Positions 30,939 to 41,348 of a stretch of DNA of 64,000 nt are shown here, in pieces. Location: NCBI GenBank assembly GCA_026168455.1, contig CM047426.1:69107475-69171474 (forward strand). Direction: 5' to 3'. How positions within the stretch are numbered: the first letter of the stretch is position 1; every line of letters begins with the position of its first letter. Made by a program: the position numbers and the translations under genes. The DNA is from Theocolax elegans (Eukaryota; Arthropoda; Insecta; Hymenoptera; Cerocephalidae). A model generated the notes under the pieces. It searched no databases and was not told where the DNA came from. It saw nothing but the letters and a program-made list of their open reading frames with translations.

Positions 30939-30960
30939 TTAACCACAAATACAGAAACAA

Positions 30961-31030
30961 TAAAATAGCTCAGTTGGGAGAGAGCAAGACTCCGGAGTTA
31001 AAGATCGGAGGTTCTAATCCCCGAACGAGA
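30961..31030 (+). other. tRNA-like unit, right arm of W1
   Basis: Plus strand TAGCTCAGTTGGGAGAGAGC (D stem GCTC/GAGC) ... GGAGGTTCTAATCCCC, the mirror image of the left unit. Followed by a long T-rich run (31,034-31,053). Confidence 0.6.
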
Positions 31031-31516
31031 AATTTATTTTTATTTTTTTTTTTAATATTTCATAAATTTTTCTACGTTTAGATAAATATTATTAAACTGT
31101 TCTAGGACATCAATTCAACTTTTAGACAAAGCAGATTTTGTAGGTTGTTTTTCAACGTTGCTCAGACGTTGTTTCAACATTGGCTTCCACCCATCGCGGC
31201 AATTTATAAAATATTAGCAGACATCTACCACGTTGCAAAAACTTTCATAACAACGTTGGAATGTTGCTAAGATAACGTTGCCACAACGTTGTGTACTAGT
31301 AGGGGAGTTATTTTGGTCACAGCATGTCATACATACACACATCCATACATACATTTTAGGGAGAGGTTTGGATGAGTTCTAAGTTGCATAAATTTTATTT
31401 TTATGTCAAATTATATACTGTTTTGAGGTTTCACATATTTTGCGATAATAAAAATATAAGACACTTTCGTGTAACGATCGTGCCTAAAACATAAAATTTC
31501 AATTTAAATAGGTAAC

Positions 31517-31948
31517 TGACATCGTAGTCCAGATTACGCCTTACGTACATCTAGTGCGCAACGATCTTCTGTTAACTCGATACATACTAAACGGCGACTC
31601 ACGATGATTACAATTGCACTTATCAAACTGTCAGATTTACAAAAAATAACTTGGTCCGCTGGTCCTTCTCGCAACGCTCCGCAAGAGTACTGATGAATTG
31701 GTTAGATATTGATAAATTAGCCGACGAAAAAAAAACAAAACAATGTTGTTTTGACAACTAACCCTAGCGTCAGTTCACTCGCAGGAGCAACACGAAAAGG
31801 TCCAGCAGACAAGGTCATTTATTGTAAATCTGACAATTTGATAAATGCAATTGTTATCATCGTGAGTCGTCGTTTATTGTGTATCGATTTAACAGAGGAT
31901 CGTTGCGCGCTAGGTGTACGTAAGGCGTAATTCGGACAACGATGTCAA
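31517..31948. repeat. Foldback repeat S
   Basis: About 150-bp arms: GACATCGTAGTCCAGATTACGCC at the left end is mirrored by GGCGTAATTCGGACAACGATGTC at the right, and the match continues inward to a spacer of about 130 bp. Confidence 0.75.
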
Positions 31949-32009
31949 CTCACGGAGATTGTGTATTAGGGGTCAGCACGGAAATTACAAAACAAGAAGT
32001 TTCATTTTG

Positions 32010-32150
32010 GACCGTTGCATCAGATAAGTTTTACCTATTTAAATTGAAAATTTTATGTATTTAATAATATTTTAATTAATATTATAATGTGTAAAAATAG
32101 ATACTTTGTGTTTTTTTAATTTTCTTCTTTCAGGTTATGTTTCCAAAACT
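32010..32150 (+). repeat. Dispersed repeat shared with 63,225-63,350
   Basis: Both contain GCATCAGATAAGTTTT, CTATTTAAATTGAAAATTTT, TTTTTTAATTTTCTT and TTTCAGGTTA in the same order. No gene. Confidence 0.65.
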
Positions 32151-32433
32151 ACGGACATGGACAACACTTTTCAGTAACGGGTTCGAAATTTTTGGAATAT
32201 ATCTCCATTTTTCTAACCGACGTATACTTACTGATGTAAGTTAAAGAAAATTTTTGAAATTTTTCTTTCGATTTGTTGACAACAACTGTATATAACTTTA
32301 TAAACCTGAACTCGATATCACGTTGACATAGAGTTTGGCTAAACTCAGTATAAACTTTATTTTATTTGTTAATTATTGTAAAAAAACTTTATAAAAACTT
32401 TATATTAATTTTAGCTGAACTTTTGATATACTT

Positions 32434-32934
32434 CCCTGGTAGAAATCATATTCCATTAAATAAGTATTAAATAGACTGTTTGAATAGAATGGGCAAAAAA
32501 TAGGCGAAAAATGTGCCCATTTTTCTCCTATCGATGAAACGCTTTTTCTCACATTTTATGACCATTTATTAAAGTAAAATCCTATTTTTCTCCCATTTTT
32601 GAGCTTGTAAATTATAGTTGAGTCTAGTTATGTCCTATTAAATATCTATTAAAAATGGACAAGTGAAAAATCTAATAAAACAGCGTTTGTCTTCGTAAAT
32701 ACTGGGAATACAACAGAAATTAGTTGTAAATCAGACGAAAACGTTAAAAACCCATCCGAATCTACAGGAATTTTTAAGTTTACTCTTTCCGGAAAGCTGG
32801 AAAGAATATTTAAATATTTTGAGGTTATGGTCATTCTATTAAATGCTAGTAAAATGGGAGAAAAAGCGTTTCATCACAAGGTATTTACTACCAATTTTTA
32901 ATTCCTAGTTCTTAGTTTTAAATTTCTACTAGGG
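32434..32934. mobile_element. MITE E1 (CCCTAGTAGAAAT family)
   Basis: 501 bp with ends CCCTGGTAGAAAT / ATTTCTACTAGGG. GAAACGCTTTTTC lies inside each end, in inverted orientation. Inverted relative to E2, with which it aligns over its full length. Confidence 0.75.
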
Positions 32935-33065
32935 TTTCGCCAAACTTGACCAGTCAGTTATACAAGTTCGGCTCAGTCTCGTTAGCCAACCCCATATCAA
33001 GTTTAACCAAACCTAAAGTTTATATAAAGTTCATATAAACTTTAATTTTTTTACGCGGGAGAGTT

Positions 33066-34230
33066 GTCCAGTAGTTCTCCTGAATTTTTTCAAATTTTTT
33101 CGGGGCCATTATTTTAAGTTACAGAGAGTCAAAGTAGACATTTTAGCACTTTTTTGTATTATATTCCTATTTTCATGCATTTGTAGCTCCCAGGGGATGC
33201 ATTTTTCACTATAAACATAACTATAACTTTCTTTGTAAAATTTTCTGTATTTTTCATTAAAGATACTTTTAGTGATAAATATATGCAGTCACACGCTTTT
33301 AAACATTTATAATATTTTTTAAACATTAATAATGCTGGATTTTCAATTTTACAACCACTACCCTAGTAGAAATTTGAATCTAAGAACTAGGAATTAAACA
33401 TTGGTATTAAATACCTTGTGATTAAACGCTTTTTCACGCATTTTTTTAACACTTAATAGAATGACCATAACTCAAGACATTCGAATAATGTTACCGGTAG
33501 CAGTAAACTTCAAAATTTCTATAGTTTCGGATGGATTTCTAATGTTTTCGTCTGATTTACAACTAATTTCTGTTATATTTCCAGTATTTACGAAAATAAA
33601 TATGATTTTATAAAATTTTTCACTTGTCCATGTTTAATGGACATTTAATAGCACATAATTAGACTCAAATTTGATCTATGTTTATAAGCTAAAAATTAGC
33701 TCAAAACAGAATATAAGTTATACTTGAGTCTATTTAATGGTTAAAAATTTGGAGAAAAAGCGTTTCACCGGGAGGATAAAAATGGGCACATTTTTCGCCT
33801 ATTTTTCACCCATTTTTCGACCATTCTATTTAGAATATCTATTTATTACCTATTTAATGGAATACGATTTCTACTAGGGTATAAGAATTAGGATACTAAT
33901 CTGAAGGATTACTATAAATGTATCAACATTATTGGTATAATAACTGAAGATGCGTATTTAATACAATATATATATAATGTATTATAATCAAATAATGTAT
34001 TGATGAATAATAATGATTATGACTAAAAGTATTTTTAACGAAAATTTCAGAAAATTTTACAAAAAAAGTCACAGTTATGTTTGTAGTGAAAAATGCATCC
34101 CCTGGGAGCTACAAATGCATGAAAATAGGAATATGATACAAAAAAGTGCTAAAATGTCAACTTTGACTCTCTGTAACTTAAAATAATGGCCCCGAAAAAA
34201 TCTGAAAAAATTCAGAGAACTACTGGACAT
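33066..34230. mobile_element. TIR element X, interrupted by MITE E2
   Basis: Arms of about 220 bp: TCCAGTAGTTCTCCTGAATT ... GGGGCCATTATTTTAAG ... CCCAGGGGATGCATTTTTCAC is mirrored at 34,035-34,230. E2 lies inside the spacer. Confidence 0.7.
33361..33879. mobile_element. MITE E2
   Basis: 519 bp, ends CCCTAGTAGAAAT / ATTTCTACTAGGG, flanked by TA on both sides. AAACGCTTTTTC occurs near each end. Confidence 0.78.
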
Positions 34231-34980
34231 TTCTAAAAGATATTCCTACTGTTATAACAATATTGATTTTTTTCATTTTCGATTTAACACGGAACCACGC
34301 ATATATATATATATGTACATACAAAGGTAGCAAATGTCTTTGAGAGCTTTACGATCGAAACAGAATGTTATAATCAGTAGAAAAGAGATATGGTGATGGT
34401 AAGATAAAGGAAGATAGAGAAATATGTGACATATAAGCGAATATGTACGAATAAGCAAGGAAACCTATGAAACATGGAGCGTATCCACTATCACTAGCGG
34501 ATAGTGGTTCTATAGTGCGCTGCGCTACGTGCATTCAAAGTGTCGGTGATTCTCATACATATTCAATAGAATGCATCACAATTCCCACTAGACTCGTGGC
34601 ACTTTAGTCATCTATTGACCTGCCTTCCCGTAGGAATTCACTTAGATCAGTGTGGACTAAACTTACTCAACCTCTGTGACCAAACTCGAACTTCAGCACA
34701 GTTTTCGAGTCTGATTGGTATTTAGTTATTCTATTAAAATCAAAAAATATTTTATCAGTTATCTTCCAAGTACTCCTCTCATAAAATAATAATAACTTAC
34801 TAATTAAGTCTAATTAGTACTGAATAAAAAAATTAGTCGACCAGGAAGATAAACCATTTTAATGTCCGTTTCCTCTTTTCGATGGCAATGAATAAATGAA
34901 AATAAATGAAACAATAAATATAGCACCGTAATGTAACCATTAAATATAAACACAAATAATTCCAATTGTATAATATACTG
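34231..34980. other. AT-rich intergenic DNA
   Basis: No gene. It contains an (AT)n run near 34,299 and a small hairpin at about 34,483-34,506 (CCACTATC / GATAGTGG). Confidence 0.4.
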
Positions 34981-35534
34981 CCCTGCTGGAAATGTGAACT
35001 AAAAATTAGGAATTAAAAGTGGTCAGTTAATAGGTTAAATGAAACGCTTTTTCCCACTGCGTTCGTCGATTTAATAGATTGCCGTAACCTCCAAATATTT
35101 TCACTTCACCTTCTGGCCATACATGTACTTAAAACTCCAAATTTTTAATCAAATTGGATCGTTTACTCGAATACTAATACTAATTTACTCTCAATTCTGC
35201 ATTTAAACCAGTCATTTTAAAGTATCATTTAGATTTACAATATTTCCAATTTATTTTCCAAATCTATTTAAAGTGTCATTTAAATAGTTAGGAAATAGGT
35301 ATAGTTTCGGTGTCCATTTTATCAAATAATCCGATCTTTTATGGGTTGAAACAAGGACTTAAATGAACATATCGTAATCATTAGCTGTTTTGAATCTAAG
35401 AAATGGGCGAATTAAAGAGGAAAAAGCGTTTCATTTAACAGTGGTAACAACCTAGCAGAAGTAGCTATAAAATACGTTAATTTAGTTAATAACCTATTAT
35501 TTGCCGATTTTTAATTTTCTGATTTCTAGCAGGG
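34981..35534. mobile_element. MITE E3
   Basis: 554 bp, ends CCCTGCTGGAAAT / ATTTCTAGCAGGG, flanked by TG on both sides, with the family motif GAAACGCTTTTTC near both ends. Confidence 0.72.
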
Positions 35535-35839
35535 TGGTAGAATCATGAAAAATAACAAAACTTCTTTAACAATACATTATATAATTATTTGTAGCTAAAC
35601 AGTTATACAATATTTCTATACATGCTTACATAAAAAACATGTTTACTTGTGCTAGTTTCAAAATAAATACTAATAAGAGAGTTAAAATATTATCAATAAA
35701 TAATTTAATTTGTAATTTTCACCCTCCATTGTTGAATTCTAAAATTTCCATTAAATTTTGGCTAATTCTTATTTTTTCCATAACTTTGGCCATGTTAAGA
35801 TATTTAAGCTATTTTTTCAAAATGTATCACTTGATCTCA

Positions 35840-36085
35840 GCTTTCTCTTAAAATTTAGTTTAAATTTACATCTTCAATTGCCTCCGAATTATAAGCGATC
35901 AAGCTCAACGGTTTTTTCGGCGAGATTTTTCATTATTTGATTATATCTATCGTAAAAATGGGCATTGGACACTAAAACTCCGTCTTTCTGCATGATTTTA
36001 TAGTAGAAATTATATCCTAGATTTTGGTAAGGATCCGTTTTTCAGATGGTGTGACCTCTCCTTGTTAGTTAAATATCATACTTAA
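35840..36085. repeat. Partial Y-family repeat
   Basis: Degenerate match to the right part of Y at 42,130-42,340 (GAGTTATAAACGATCAA, ACTCCGTCTTTCT, GATCCGTTT, GTGTGACCTCTCC). Single-armed. Confidence 0.5.
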
Positions 36086-36379
36086 TGAATATACTACACT
36101 CACTTTATAATTTCCCTATAGTTTCGTAAATAAAATTATATAGAGGATTTGATCTAATTTTACAGCAAAATTAAGATGGACTCTCTAGTTTTTAATTATA
36201 GGCACGATCGTTACACGGGAGAGCCTTATATTTTCATTATACGTGTGGGTGAAATCGCATTTTACGCATTGTTTACATTATTTAAAATGTGATTTCTCGC
36301 TCATTCTAACGAAAAATGTCCTTCGCAACACGTAAGTTCCAAACTCGTATGTCAAAAAAAGCACTTAAATAATCAAGAA

Positions 36380-37480
36380 ACAATATTTTTAAAATTCAGT
36401 AGCTTTTAAAATTACTTCTAGGTTGTATTTTTTGGTAAATAGTTATTTTTAACGAACTACAAATACTCAAGATGAATGATATTTTCTTTTATTACTAATC
36501 AATTTGTACTATAATGATAAAAACTGTTGACGCTCTTTATTATATATAATGTAAAATATAACTTACTGCAAATATTTTGTGGAATATAACCATCCGGGTC
36601 AGATCAATTTAATTAAAAATTCAAATATATACAATTTGCATCTCCTTTTCAAGATATTTAATATAAGGCGACCACGCCACAATTAATTTGGCAACTAATT
36701 TTTAATGAATAATATGATACAGTGGCTTTCAAATCGTTTGTAGATTTAATTTTTTGGTTAATGGTTAAAAAAACTACAATTAATTTAAGACGAATAAAAT
36801 CTAAATATTTATTTTTAATATATTATAATGATGAAATATATTGTCACTCTATTAAAATATAACTATCTGCTAATATTTTGCAGAATGTAACCATCCGGGT
36901 CAGAACAGTTTGATTAAAAATTTATTCAAATATACACAATTGGCAATAATATATGCCACAGTCTTCATAGTTTGTAACTTTTTAGTAAATAGTTATTATA
37001 ACTACTAAATCCATATTTCACTTAGCACTATAATATATAATAGTGCTAAGTGAAATATGAATGTTTAATAGTTACACTGACTTGAATAATTCCAAAGAAA
37101 AAAAGAATATTAATTAAATGAATGTTACATTATTCATATGTGTCGAAGTGTTTTTGAAAGTGATTGTTTGACACTTACATTGATTTTTGAATAATTTTAA
37201 AGAAATAATAAAATGTCAAAAATACATTTTGTTATTTAACTGCATGCTCTATGAAGCCAATATATGTGTTCAATTCTTTAGCAACTGTGTAATATTTGAT
37301 AATTATATAAACTATAATACATAAAGGATTATTTTCAGTCCATCATTAAGTGAAATTAATGTTTAATAGCTATACTATTTTTATATATTTATAATATTTT
37401 GAATCCAACTCTGACCGATTTGAATGTTTAATATTTATACATTGACTTAAATATTTAAAAAAAACAATGTTAATTAAGTG
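36380..37480. repeat. Decayed ~300-bp repeat units
   Basis: An ~95-bp block with AACCATCCGGGTCAGA is found at about 36,550 and again at about 36,850, embedded in longer similar AT-rich units. No gene. Confidence 0.45.
37012..37059. repeat. Perfect 20-bp hairpin
   Basis: CATATTTCACTTAGCACTAT and its exact reverse complement, separated by 8 nt. Confidence 0.9.
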
Positions 37481-37577
37481 GAGATGTTATTGTTCATCCT
37501 CATAGTTATTAACTTACAAGGAGAGTGTCACATCTCCGGGAAACGGATCTTTACCGAACTGTAGGATATGTTTACTA

Positions 37578-38489
37578 GGGGAGACCGGGCCTAAAATTAA
37601 CATTTTTTGAAAAAATCGTTCTCCTAATTAATTAAAGAATTAGTTTGCTATACTAAGTATTGTTACTTTTTCTTTGCCTATTCAGTGAAGTCATGTCACA
37701 GGAATTTTTTGGAAATTATAAATATCTTTTTTTTACGAGAGGATTTACTAAAAATCGTTGTCTGTTAATTTTTGCCCCGCATGCGGGGTAAATATTAACA
37801 TCTCATTTTTTTATTGTAAAGACTTAGTTTCATAATAAATGTACACATTTAACAAATGTAAACAAAAAAATATATTTTTTACTGAATATACGAATAACAA
37901 GTGATACACAAATAAAAAAATTGTTAACAAATTATTTCTTTAACACAAAAATAACGCAGGTCTTCGTCTTACAAATTAATTAAAGCTAATAAACATTTGC
38001 ACTATTAAATAATACATGTATAAACACAAAAATTATAGCAAAGTTCAAATTAATAAAATTAAATATAAATTAATTAATATTAACAGTGTTAATACTTGCC
38101 CCGAAAATTTGTTAATATTTACCCCGACAAATTTTTTTTTTTAAATCGTTAAAAAAAATAAAAAGAAATAAAAAAAAATAAAAAAAAATGTGCGATTAAA
38201 TAGCTTATTTCAAGTAGAATGGGGTATGGTAATTTTAATTTTGTTAATTATATGATATGTAATTGAGAATAAACATTTTTGAGTGAAAAATTTTTCCATT
38301 ACCTGATCAAAATATCGCTGTCTCCTATATCTTATCGGCTCGACGTCCTGCGATCTACTGAAGGTGTTTACATGTTAAAGGGCAATAAACTTTAAGTCTA
38401 GAGTCATCTATGAAGTGTATAGAACTCTTCGCATCACTAAGAATTCAATGTTAATATTTACCCCTGTTAATTTTAGCCCCGGTCTCCCC
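37578..38489. mobile_element. TIR element GGGGAGACCGGG (912 bp)
   Basis: Ends GGGGAGACCGGGCC / CCCCGGTCTCCCC. Duplication is TA or possibly TACTA. The interior repeats short phrases such as TTAATATTTACCCC and TTAATTTTTGCCCCG in both orientations. No ORF. Confidence 0.75.
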
Positions 38490-39127
38490 TACTATAAAAA
38501 TATAAAGAAAGCCAGAGTTTTAGACTCTACCGCTCTTTTCTACATTAGATACAAGCAAATAACGAAAAATCTCGCCAAAAAACCCATGACTTCTATCACT
38601 TATAACTCAGAAACAAATATATATATAGGTTTCCACACTGAGAGAAAAAAAAGGTTAATTTTACTATAAAGTTACCAGAAAATATAGTGCAATAACTATA
38701 CTGATCGCTGATTAGCCCTGGCAGCATAAATAGAGCGACGTTAAATAACAAAAAAAAAACTATACTGCAATATTTTATGGTAAAACTATTTCTAAAAATT
38801 GTAAGTACCATTTACGAAAAAGAAATTGTAATTTAACTATATATTTAAAAATATTTATTTATTAAAAATTACTATATTATATTTTTATTAAACACTACTA
38901 TAAATTATAATAGAAATTAATAGAAAAATAATATTACAAATGCATCATAATTTTTAGTTTTACTATAATTTATAATAAATTAGACTTTAAGATACGGTTG
39001 TGCGAAATGAAAAGATAGTTAAAATTTTGTTTTTAAAAATTTATTTTTTTTTATAAAACTAGTTATACATATAAGTTTATAAAATGTACGTAGTTTCATT
39101 TTTACACACACACACACATATATATAT

Positions 39128-40382
39128 GGGCTATTTCACGTCAAGTGGTACGATGAAAATTTTAAATCGCTCCAAAATTTGAAAACAGGCTGGAAATATC
39201 TTTCAGAAGATAGAAAAAAATTTTTAGGTGTTAAAAATAATTTGCCTAAGAGTTATTCCACCATGAAAAATGGAAATTTTTCAATTTTTTAGAAAAATTT
39301 ATATTTTTAAAGCCATTTATCTCAAAATCTATTGATTTTTTTGAAAAAACATTAAAAACAACTTTTGTTCAAAATAATCTTTAGAACTTATCTACCTGGG
39401 TTACAATTCTTAATTTTAACATCTCGAAGAGATAGGGCACTTGGAAATATTGAATATCAAAAAAAGGCGACCACGCCACAATCGATTTTGATCTAACACC
39501 GCTCAAAAGATCACATTTTTCGCGAGCTTTCGAATGGCGGTGGTTAGATTATTGGCCAAGACCGTTGGTGTAAGTTATACCCCATAAACCTCATAAAATC
39601 ACTAATTTTTATGTATTTTAGGGCATAACTTACACCAGCGGTCTTGGCCAATAATCTAACCACCGTCATTCGAAAGCTCTCAAAAAATGTGATCTTTTGA
39701 GCGGTGTTAGATCAAAATCGTTTGTGGCGTGGTCGCCTTTTTTTGATATTCAATATTTCCAAGTGCCCTATCTCTTCGAGATTTTAAAATTAAGAATTGT
39801 AACCCAGGTAGTTAAGTTCTAAGGATTATTTTGAACAAAAGTTGTTTTAATGTTTTTTCAAAAAAATCAATAGATTTTGAGATAAATGCCCTAAAATACA
39901 TGAAAATGAGTGATTTTATGAGGTTTATGGGGTATAACTTACACCAACGGTCTTGGCCAATAATCTAACCACCGCCATTCGAAAGCTCGCGAAAAATGTG
40001 ATCTTTTGAGCGGTGTTAGATCAAAATCGATTGTGGCGTGGTCGCCTTTTTTTGATATTCAATATTTCCGGGCGTTATATTTCTTCGAGATTTTAAAATT
40101 AAGAATTGTAACCCAGGTAGATAAGTTCTAAAGATTATTTTGAACAAAAGTTGTTTTTAATGTTTTTTCAAAAAAATCAATAGATTTTGAGATAAATGGC
40201 TTTGAAAATAGAAATTTTTCTAAAAAATTGAAAAATTTCCATTTTTCATGGTGGAATAACTCTTAGGCAAATTATTTTTAACACCTAAAAATTTTTTTCT
40301 ATCTTCTGAAAGATATTTCCAGCCTGAATTTAAATTTTGGAGCGATTTAAAATTTTCATCGCACCACTTGACGTGAAATAGC

Positions 40383-40384
<2 letters not shown>
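39128..40384. mobile_element. Palindromic element Z1
   Basis: Both ends carry GGGCTATTTCACGTCAAGTG (inverted) and about 300-bp arms. The interior has three copies of a block with GTCTTGGCCAATAATCTAACC, indicating internal duplication of about 300 bp. It sits in an AT microsatellite, so a TA/AT-type duplication is likely. A second full copy is Z2. Confidence 0.85.

Positions 40385-40432
<48 letters not shown>
40385..40432. repeat. (AT)n microsatellite
   Basis: Nearly pure AT repeat at the edge of Z1; another AT run lies just left of Z1 after an (AC)n run (39,103-39,127). Confidence 0.9.
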
Positions 40433-40433
<1 letters not shown>

Positions 40434-40662
40434 ATACCCTTTACATAACTCTAATTCATTTAAACAATACAATTTTATTTCATCTGTTTCAATGACTTCC
40501 GGCTGCTGCATATGTTCACTGATACAAATTGTTTTAAAAATTTGTATCCGAACTCCAACATCTTGTAATTTTTGCAATTTACGTCGGTGCAATGATAAAA
40601 TCTTTCCAAACATGGGCAAATCTGTATTTGCTGCCTTCGACCAAAGGTTGATTAGTTGCCCT
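40433..40662 (-). pseudogene. Exon-like segment, unknown conserved-looking protein end
   Basis: Open minus-strand frame of about 75 codons after a possible acceptor (TTCTAG at 40,668-40,663). It reads through RGQLINLWSKAANTDLPMF ... KLQKLQDVGVRIQIF ... and runs into the AT repeat, with no clear stop before low-complexity sequence. Balanced amino-acid composition and little low complexity suggest real coding ancestry. It may belong with the SAM-like exons upstream. Not recognised. Confidence 0.35.
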
Positions 40663-40783
40663 CTAGAACGAATGCGTGACGATTATGTAATAAATATATA
40701 AATATTTTCGACAGCTAAGAAAATTTGTCATTGCTTAGCAAGGAATAGAGACACAGGTAGAGAGTAAGTCTCTAAAATAATGA

Positions 40784-40945
40784 GAGGTAGAGGGAAAGAA
40801 AGACTGAGAGAGTGAGTGAGAGAGAGAAAACGCGAGAGGGAGAGAGAAAGAGAGAGAGAGATTGATTGATAAAGTATTTATTATGCCTAGGTCAAATTTA
40901 ACCATAAGGCAAAAACGACAATGATATACATTAAAATATTTTACA

Positions 40946-40989
<44 letters not shown>

Positions 40990-41060
40990 CGCGAGTAAGA
41001 CAGAGAGAGAAAAAGAGAGAGAAAGAGAGAGAGAGTGAGATAGATAGAGAGAGAAAGAGT
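40784..41060. repeat. (AG)n-rich microsatellite region
   Basis: Interrupted GA repeats. Long ORFs across it on either strand are low-complexity artefacts. Confidence 0.85.
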
Positions 41061-41181
41061 TGAGTTTCCTGTAGAATTTTTCTGTTTTTGAAGAATCGAT
41101 ACCTTTCACCTTTAGTTTTTATTAAATCCATGAATTCGTCATCCGGCAAATTTATTAGGGCGTCCATATCTATACACTCAT
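41061..41181 (-). CDS. SAM-like domain fragment, exon 2
   Basis: Begins after an acceptor (TTTACAG) and joins in frame to exon 1 across a 97-nt intron. It encodes ECIDMDALINLPDDEFMDL followed by a Lys/Arg-rich helix (GERYRFFKNRKIL). With exon 1 this follows the pattern of SAM domains (Trp near the start, an acidic ID...L..L segment, a final G.R..F helix). It continues into the AG repeat, where the gene is lost or has another donor. Alternative: another small helical domain. Confidence 0.45.
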
Positions 41182-41278
41182 CTGTAAATAAAAATTATCT
41201 TAATATTAACAAAGGAAATGTTTTATCTTTATTTTATAAACTAAGTATATTTTATATACTTCAAATGAATGGACTTAC

Positions 41279-41348
41279 TTTGAAATGGCAGTATATAATG
41301 GGATTCCCACTCAGTAAGTAAGTCCTCTACACTTTGCTGTACGTCCAT
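41279..41348 (-). CDS. SAM-like domain fragment, exon 1
   Basis: ATG at 41,348, 23 codons plus one base, ending at a strong donor (A|GTAAGT at 41,278). Encodes MDVQQSVEDLLTEWESHYIL... The split codon is completed by exon 2. The short ATG-led exon plus a correct intron phase argue for real gene structure. Confidence 0.45.

Larger units (their letters stand above)
30184..31303. mobile_element. Palindromic TIR element W1 with two tRNA-like units
   Basis: The left end CCTACTACCACACAACGTTG and following ~70 bp are repeated inverted at the right end (…CAACGTTGTGTACTAGTAGG). The arms are rich in AACGTTG. Each arm carries a tRNA-like unit pointing outward from the centre, with an oligo-T run after it. 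The central stem (AGGCTATAACGAACAG / TATAGCCTGAATTAAC) is shared with element V1. A 149-bp TTAA-flanked element is nested in the right arm. No transposase ORF. Confidence 0.8.
31420..36290. repeat. Outer inverted repeat enclosing a nest of MITEs
   Basis: Left arm around 31,425-31,490 and right arm around 36,195-36,285 match inverted over TAACGATCGTGCCTA plus flanks (TATAAG, AAATCGCATTTT/ATTTTGCGAT). The space between is filled by the elements listed below. Confidence 0.45.

Noticed and set aside
30645..31030. Functional tRNA genes
   Set aside because: D-arm and B-box-like parts are good but the anticodon stems do not pair with a 7-nt loop, and the acceptor stems are weak.
40735..41167. Ser/Leu-rich ORFs over the AG repeat
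   Set aside because: Microsatellite translation; only the first ~40 residues of the 41,167 frame are kept, as the SAM-like exon.
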